NCBI GenBank assembly: GCA_021741075.1
Contig: JAIOYO010000001.1
Location: 1-64,000 of the forward strand
From: Flavobacteriales bacterium
GTDB lineage: Bacteria > Bacteroidota > Bacteroidia > UBA10329
Length of the DNA stretch: 64,000 nt
Direction: 5' to 3'
Shown: positions 61,352-64,000 of the stretch, piece by piece
Layout: every line of letters begins with the position of its first letter
Position numbering within the stretch: the first letter of the stretch is position 1
The notes under the pieces: generated by a model
What the model saw: only the letters and a program-made list of their open reading frames with translations
Told to the model about the DNA's origin: nothing
Database searches by the model: none
Program-made: the position numbers and the translations under genes

Positions 61352-61813
61352 CTACTCGTTCCACTTCACGAATTTGGAGAGTTTTGCAACACCGTTGGAT
61401 TCTACCATAATGATGTAGACGCCTTGGTCGAAAACATTCATAGGAATGGTGAGATATTCGGATGTAACTGCCTGTAAGAAAGTGTGATAGTAGATTGTTC
61501 CATTCCTGTCGAATATGTATAAGTTTACATCTGCTTCATACTTTGTAACGATTGTTGTGAACAAAAAATCGGTGGTCGGATTCGGGTAAATGGTGAATGC
61601 AACTTGCTCGCAAGGGCCATCGATGTATTGAAGAACCGTAGCAAATTCCGCAAAGCAATTGTTCTGATAGGTGACGCCATCACAACCACAGACAGGCACG
61701 AAATCGGGATAGCAAGGCGGTTGTAGGTTAGGGAAATTGAGCGTGTCCAAGCACTGAGCACCAACCAGTGTTGCGGATAGCTTGAATACAACTACGATAA
61801 CCAATTTTCTCAT
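61352..61813 (-). CDS. Secreted Kazal-domain protein with T9SS sorting signal
   Basis: The protein has 153 aa from ATG 61813 (signal peptide MRKLVIVVVFKLSATLVGAQ); the frame extends 12 codons further. One Kazal-type domain follows: CYPDFVPVCGCDGVTYQNNC keeps the C-x7-C-x6-Y-x3-C spacing of protease inhibitors, with a final Cys in YIDGPC. A T9SS type A domain makes up the rest (FTIYPNPTTDFLFTTIV ... GVYIIMVESNG). It is thus a small surface-exposed or released inhibitor candidate. The domain fits bacterial Kazal variants with an extra Cys pair. Confidence 0.85.
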   Translation of the reverse strand: MRKLVIVVVFKLSATLVGAQCLDTLNFPNLQPPCYPDFVPVCGCDGVTYQNNCFAEFATVLQYIDGPCEQVAFTIYPNPTTDFLFTTIVTKYEADVNLYIFDRNGTIYYHTFLQAVTSEYLTIPMNVFDQGVYIIMVESNGVAKLSKFVKWNE

Positions 61814-61893
61814 TGGGATGAAGGTACTGACTTCAATGTTTCGGTTCAATCCTAAATTCAGAAATTATCCTAATCGAATGTTCGTAAAACAGA

Positions 61894-61921
61894 AAGGGCC
61901 GTTCTTTTTGGAACGGCCCTT
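61894..61921 (-). terminator. Terminator of the thrS-infC-rpmI-rplT operon
   Basis: AAGGGCCGTTC (61894-61904) and GAACGGCCCTT (61911-61921) form an 11-bp stem with a 6-base loop. On the minus strand it follows the rplT stop by about 20 bp and is followed by TTTCTGTTTTA. Confidence 0.85.
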
Positions 61922-61941
61922 CAATGTGCTTCAAAAGAAGG

Positions 61942-62286
61942 TTATTTTACTTGGTCAACTACTGCTTTGAAAGCCTCTGGCTCATTCATCGCAAGATCAG
62001 CAAGAACTTTTCTGTTGATGTTAATTCCGCTCTTACCAATTTTACCCATGAACACAGAATATGACATTCCGTACTGACGTGCACCTGCATTGATACGTTG
62101 AATCCATAATTTTCTGAATTCACGTTTACGGACTCGTCTATCTCGGTATTGGTAAACGAGTGCTTTTTCCACTGCATTTTTAGCAACAGTCCAAACATTT
62201 TTTCTTCTTCCGAAGTAGCCTTTGGCTAGCTTCATCACCTTTTTTCGCCTTGCTCTTGCGGCAACGGCATTTACTGATCTTGGCAT
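61942..62286 (-). CDS. rplT: 50S ribosomal protein L20
   Basis: This 114-aa protein binds 23S rRNA early in assembly and represses its own operon in many bacteria. Blocks are [40 protein letters not shown] and [20 protein letters not shown]. It is the last gene of the thrS operon. Confidence 0.98.
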   Translation of the reverse strand: MPRSVNAVAARARRKKVMKLAKGYFGRRKNVWTVAKNAVEKALVYQYRDRRVRKREFRKLWIQRINAGARQYGMSYSVFMGKIGKSGININRKVLADLAMNEPEAFKAVVDQVK

Positions 62287-62361
62287 TTTGTTTTGTTTTT
62301 TGGTGTTAAGCGTTCCTCAATGGAAACTTTTTGAGCTTAAAACCGGGTTAAACTTTAAAAC

Positions 62362-62556
62362 TTAGATGTTAAGCATATGCTTTACGTTCTTCATGTCAGC
62401 ATCGCTTACCAAAGTAGCATGCGTCAGATTTCTCTTCTGCTTGGTGGTCTTCTTGGTAAGAATGTGACTTTTGAACGCGTGCTTCCGCTTGATTTTTCCA
62501 GTTCCCGTAAGTTTGAAACGTTTCTTGGCGCTGGAATTTGTCTTAACCTTTGGCAT
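62362..62556 (-). CDS. rpmI: 50S ribosomal protein L35
   Basis: This 64-aa protein has the L35 sequence [40 protein letters not shown] and the RNL-T motif. It sits between infC and rplT, 19 bp after infC, in the classical order. Confidence 0.98.
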   Translation of the reverse strand: MPKVKTNSSAKKRFKLTGTGKIKRKHAFKSHILTKKTTKQKRNLTHATLVSDADMKNVKHMLNI

Positions 62557-62575
62557 GACGTCTATTATTGATTAA

Positions 62576-63133
62576 CTATTTACTTTTTGAACTCTTTTTA
62601 GGAGCGAGGATGATGAACATCTTCTTTCCTTCCATTTTCGGGAGCATTTCCACTTTTGCTAGTTCCTCCAACTCGTTGGCGAACTTCAATAGGAGAATTT
62701 CTCCTTGGTCTTTGTATACAATTGACCGACCTCTGAAGAAAACAAAGGCTCTTACCTTTGCTCCCTGCTCAAGAAACTGCTGTGCATGCTTGAGTTTGAA
62801 TTCAAAATCATGATCATCAGTGTTTGGCCCGAATCTAATTTCCTTTACCACAATTTTGGTGGCTTTGGATTTTAGCTCCTTTTGTTTCTTTTTCTGTTCA
62901 AACAGAAACTTCTTGTAATCTAGTATCTTACAAACGGGCGGTGCCGCGTTTGGAGATATTTCCACCAAGTCGAGCTCTTGCTCTTCCGCTAATTCCAAGG
63001 CTTTTCTAATCGGATATACCCCTGGCTCAATTCCTTCGCCTACTAAACGCACCTCGCGGGCGTCTATTTTGTCATTGATCTTATGGGGATCTTCGTGTCT
63101 TACGACTCTCCTCGGTTTTGCTGGTCTTCTAAT
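62576..63133 (-). CDS. infC: Translation initiation factor IF-3, ATT start
   Basis: IF-3 keeps 30S subunits free and checks start codons. From ATT 63133 the protein has 185 aa. The N-terminal domain is [20 protein letters not shown]..., leading to [20 protein letters not shown]. The C-terminal domain has the [16 protein letters not shown] block and ends KKSSKSK. The only other standard start in frame is GTG 63052, which would delete the conserved [17 protein letters not shown] region. A stop lies three codons above ATT. AUU starts are the known autoregulatory hallmark of infC. Confidence 0.95.
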   Translation of the reverse strand: MRRPAKPRRVVRHEDPHKINDKIDAREVRLVGEGIEPGVYPIRKALELAEEQELDLVEISPNAAPPVCKILDYKKFLFEQKKKQKELKSKATKIVVKEIRFGPNTDDHDFEFKLKHAQQFLEQGAKVRAFVFFRGRSIVYKDQGEILLLKFANELEELAKVEMLPKMEGKKMFIILAPKKSSKSK

Positions 63134-63155
63134 GGTGTTTTACTTTAGTTACTGT

Positions 63156-64000
63156 TCAATTTATCCTCAAATCCGCTTCAATATCATCTTGAATGAGTTT
63201 GGCAAATTCTTCAATACTTAATGTGCCTAAATCTCCCTCTCCCTGTTTCCTAACTGATAGTTTTCCTGAGTTCACTTCTTGTTCTCCCACTATCAGCATA
63301 TAAGGAATCTTCATTACTTCCGTATCACGAATCTTTCTTCCTATTTTCTCATTGCGCTCGTCAACGAGGGCGCGAAGGTCGTAATTCTTAAGCAAACCTG
63401 AAAGCTTTTTTGCTTCGTGATTATATTTCTCTGAAACAGGCAAGATTGCAACTTGATCTGGGGTCAGCCAAAGGGGAAATTTGCCAGCACAATGCTCCAA
63501 TAGCACGGCCACAAAACGCTCCATGGAGCCAAAAGGCGCGCGATGAATCATCACAGGCGTGTGTTTTGCGTTGTCTGAACCGACATATTCCAGCTCAAAT
63601 CTTTCAGGAAGATTATAGTCAACTTGAACAGTTCCTAATTGCCAACTTCTTCCTAGTGCATCTTTTACCATGAAGTCCAATTTTGGACCGTAGAAAGCAG
63701 CTTCGCCATAGGCCGTTACGGTTTTGATGTCTCTTTCCGAAACAGCTTCTATAATGGCTGCTTCTGCTTTTGCCCAGTTTTCATCAGAGCCTATATACTT
63801 CTCCCTATCGTGAGGATCACGCAGTGAAATTTGCGCTGTATAATCTTCAAAATGAAGTGCTTTTAGGACATATAATACAAGGTCCATCACTTTCACGAAC
63901 TCATCTTTTACTTGATCCGGGCGACAGAAAATGTGTGCGTCATCTTGTGTAAATCCACGAACACGGGTCAATCCATGAAGTTCGCCACTTTGTTCGTATC
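63156..64000 (-). CDS. thrS: Threonyl-tRNA synthetase, C-terminal part (cut by window edge)
   Basis: The frame enters from beyond 64000. The visible 280 codons hold class II motif 2 ([16 protein letters not shown], just after YEQSGELHG), the [23 protein letters not shown] block, motif 3 ([18 protein letters not shown]) and the anticodon-binding domain ([18 protein letters not shown] ... [18 protein letters not shown]). ThrRS charges tRNA-Thr. It is the first gene of the operon, 22 bp before infC. Confidence 0.98.
   Translation of the reverse strand, partial: YEQSGELHGLTRVRGFTQDDAHIFCRPDQVKDEFVKVMDLVLYVLKALHFEDYTAQISLRDPHDREKYIGSDENWAKAEAAIIEAVSERDIKTVTAYGEAAFYGPKLDFMVKDALGRSWQLGTVQVDYNLPERFELEYVGSDNAKHTPVMIHRAPFGSMERFVAVLLEHCAGKFPLWLTPDQVAILPVSEKYNHEAKKLSGLLKNYDLRALVDERNEKIGRKIRDTEVMKIPYMLIVGEQEVNSGKLSVRKQGEGDLGTLSIEEFAKLIQDDIEADLRIN

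Noticed and set aside
1..64000. CRISPR arrays, tRNA or rRNA genes, insertion sequences, prophage
   Set aside because: No regularly spaced repeats, transposase or integrase motifs, or RNA gene signatures were noticed anywhere in the window.

Overview
The window is chromosomal DNA from a member of the Bacteroidota, most likely Flavobacteriales or a near relative. Several signs agree. Secreted proteins end in type IX secretion (T9SS) sorting domains and there is a T9SS plug protein. A GldI-like lipoprotein follows an NrnA-like gene. Start codons lack strong Shine-Dalgarno sites, while many upstream regions carry the Bacteroidota -7 box TAnnTTTG. TTG and GTG starts are frequent. No rRNA, tRNA, CRISPR array, insertion sequence or recognisable prophage was seen, and no gene-free stretch exceeds about 300 bases.

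Layout. 1-1.4 kb: a two-gene cassette (winged-helix-like protein plus AbiEii-like nucleotidyltransferase) flanked by a direct repeat of the 3' end of the adjacent ABC-F gene. This is the one clearly accessory locus. 1.3-13.7 kb: ABC-F ATPase, uvrA, an ECF sigma factor, a GWxTD lipoprotein, rmuC, an Omp85 protein, ung and osmC-type genes. 13.7-20 kb: lipA, a large secreted M43-type metalloprotease, gap, and an lpxH-type hydrolase. 20-27 kb: M1 peptidase, TlpA-like lipoprotein, gatB, accA. 27-33 kb: a GT-C membrane protein, ndk, an nrnA-like gene, two FKBP lipoproteins, a sterol-desaturase-family enzyme. 33-45 kb: a Cys-rich secreted protein, a tetrapyrrole-type methylase, LMW-PTP, dnaA, a 5'-nucleotidase split over two genes, thioesterase, M42 peptidase, divIC/ftsB-like, pruA, a frameshifted secreted protein, apaG and the T9SS plug. 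45-59 kb: the complete nqrABCDEF operon for the Na+-translocating quinone reductase, an NlpC/P60 peptidase, small lipoproteins, a vanadium-haloperoxidase/PAP2-like lipoprotein, apbE (the FMN transferase that matures NqrB and NqrC) and two tandem GT-C paralogues. 59-64 kb: purA, STAS, Fur, a Kazal-domain T9SS cargo, and rplT-rpmI-infC-thrS (thrS cut by the window edge).

The genes fit a marine-type heterotroph with Na+ bioenergetics (Nqr plus ApbE) and an outer surface built by T9SS, Omp85 and many lipoproteins. The most interesting structures are: (i) the HTH/nucleotidyltransferase cassette, with a perfect 10-1-10 palindrome upstream and a 47-bp duplication of its neighbour's 3' end; (ii) a REP-like repeat lying at the translation starts of two exported proteins; (iii) three genes whose -7 box sits exactly five bases before ATG, suggesting leaderless mRNAs; and (iv) infC starting with ATT.
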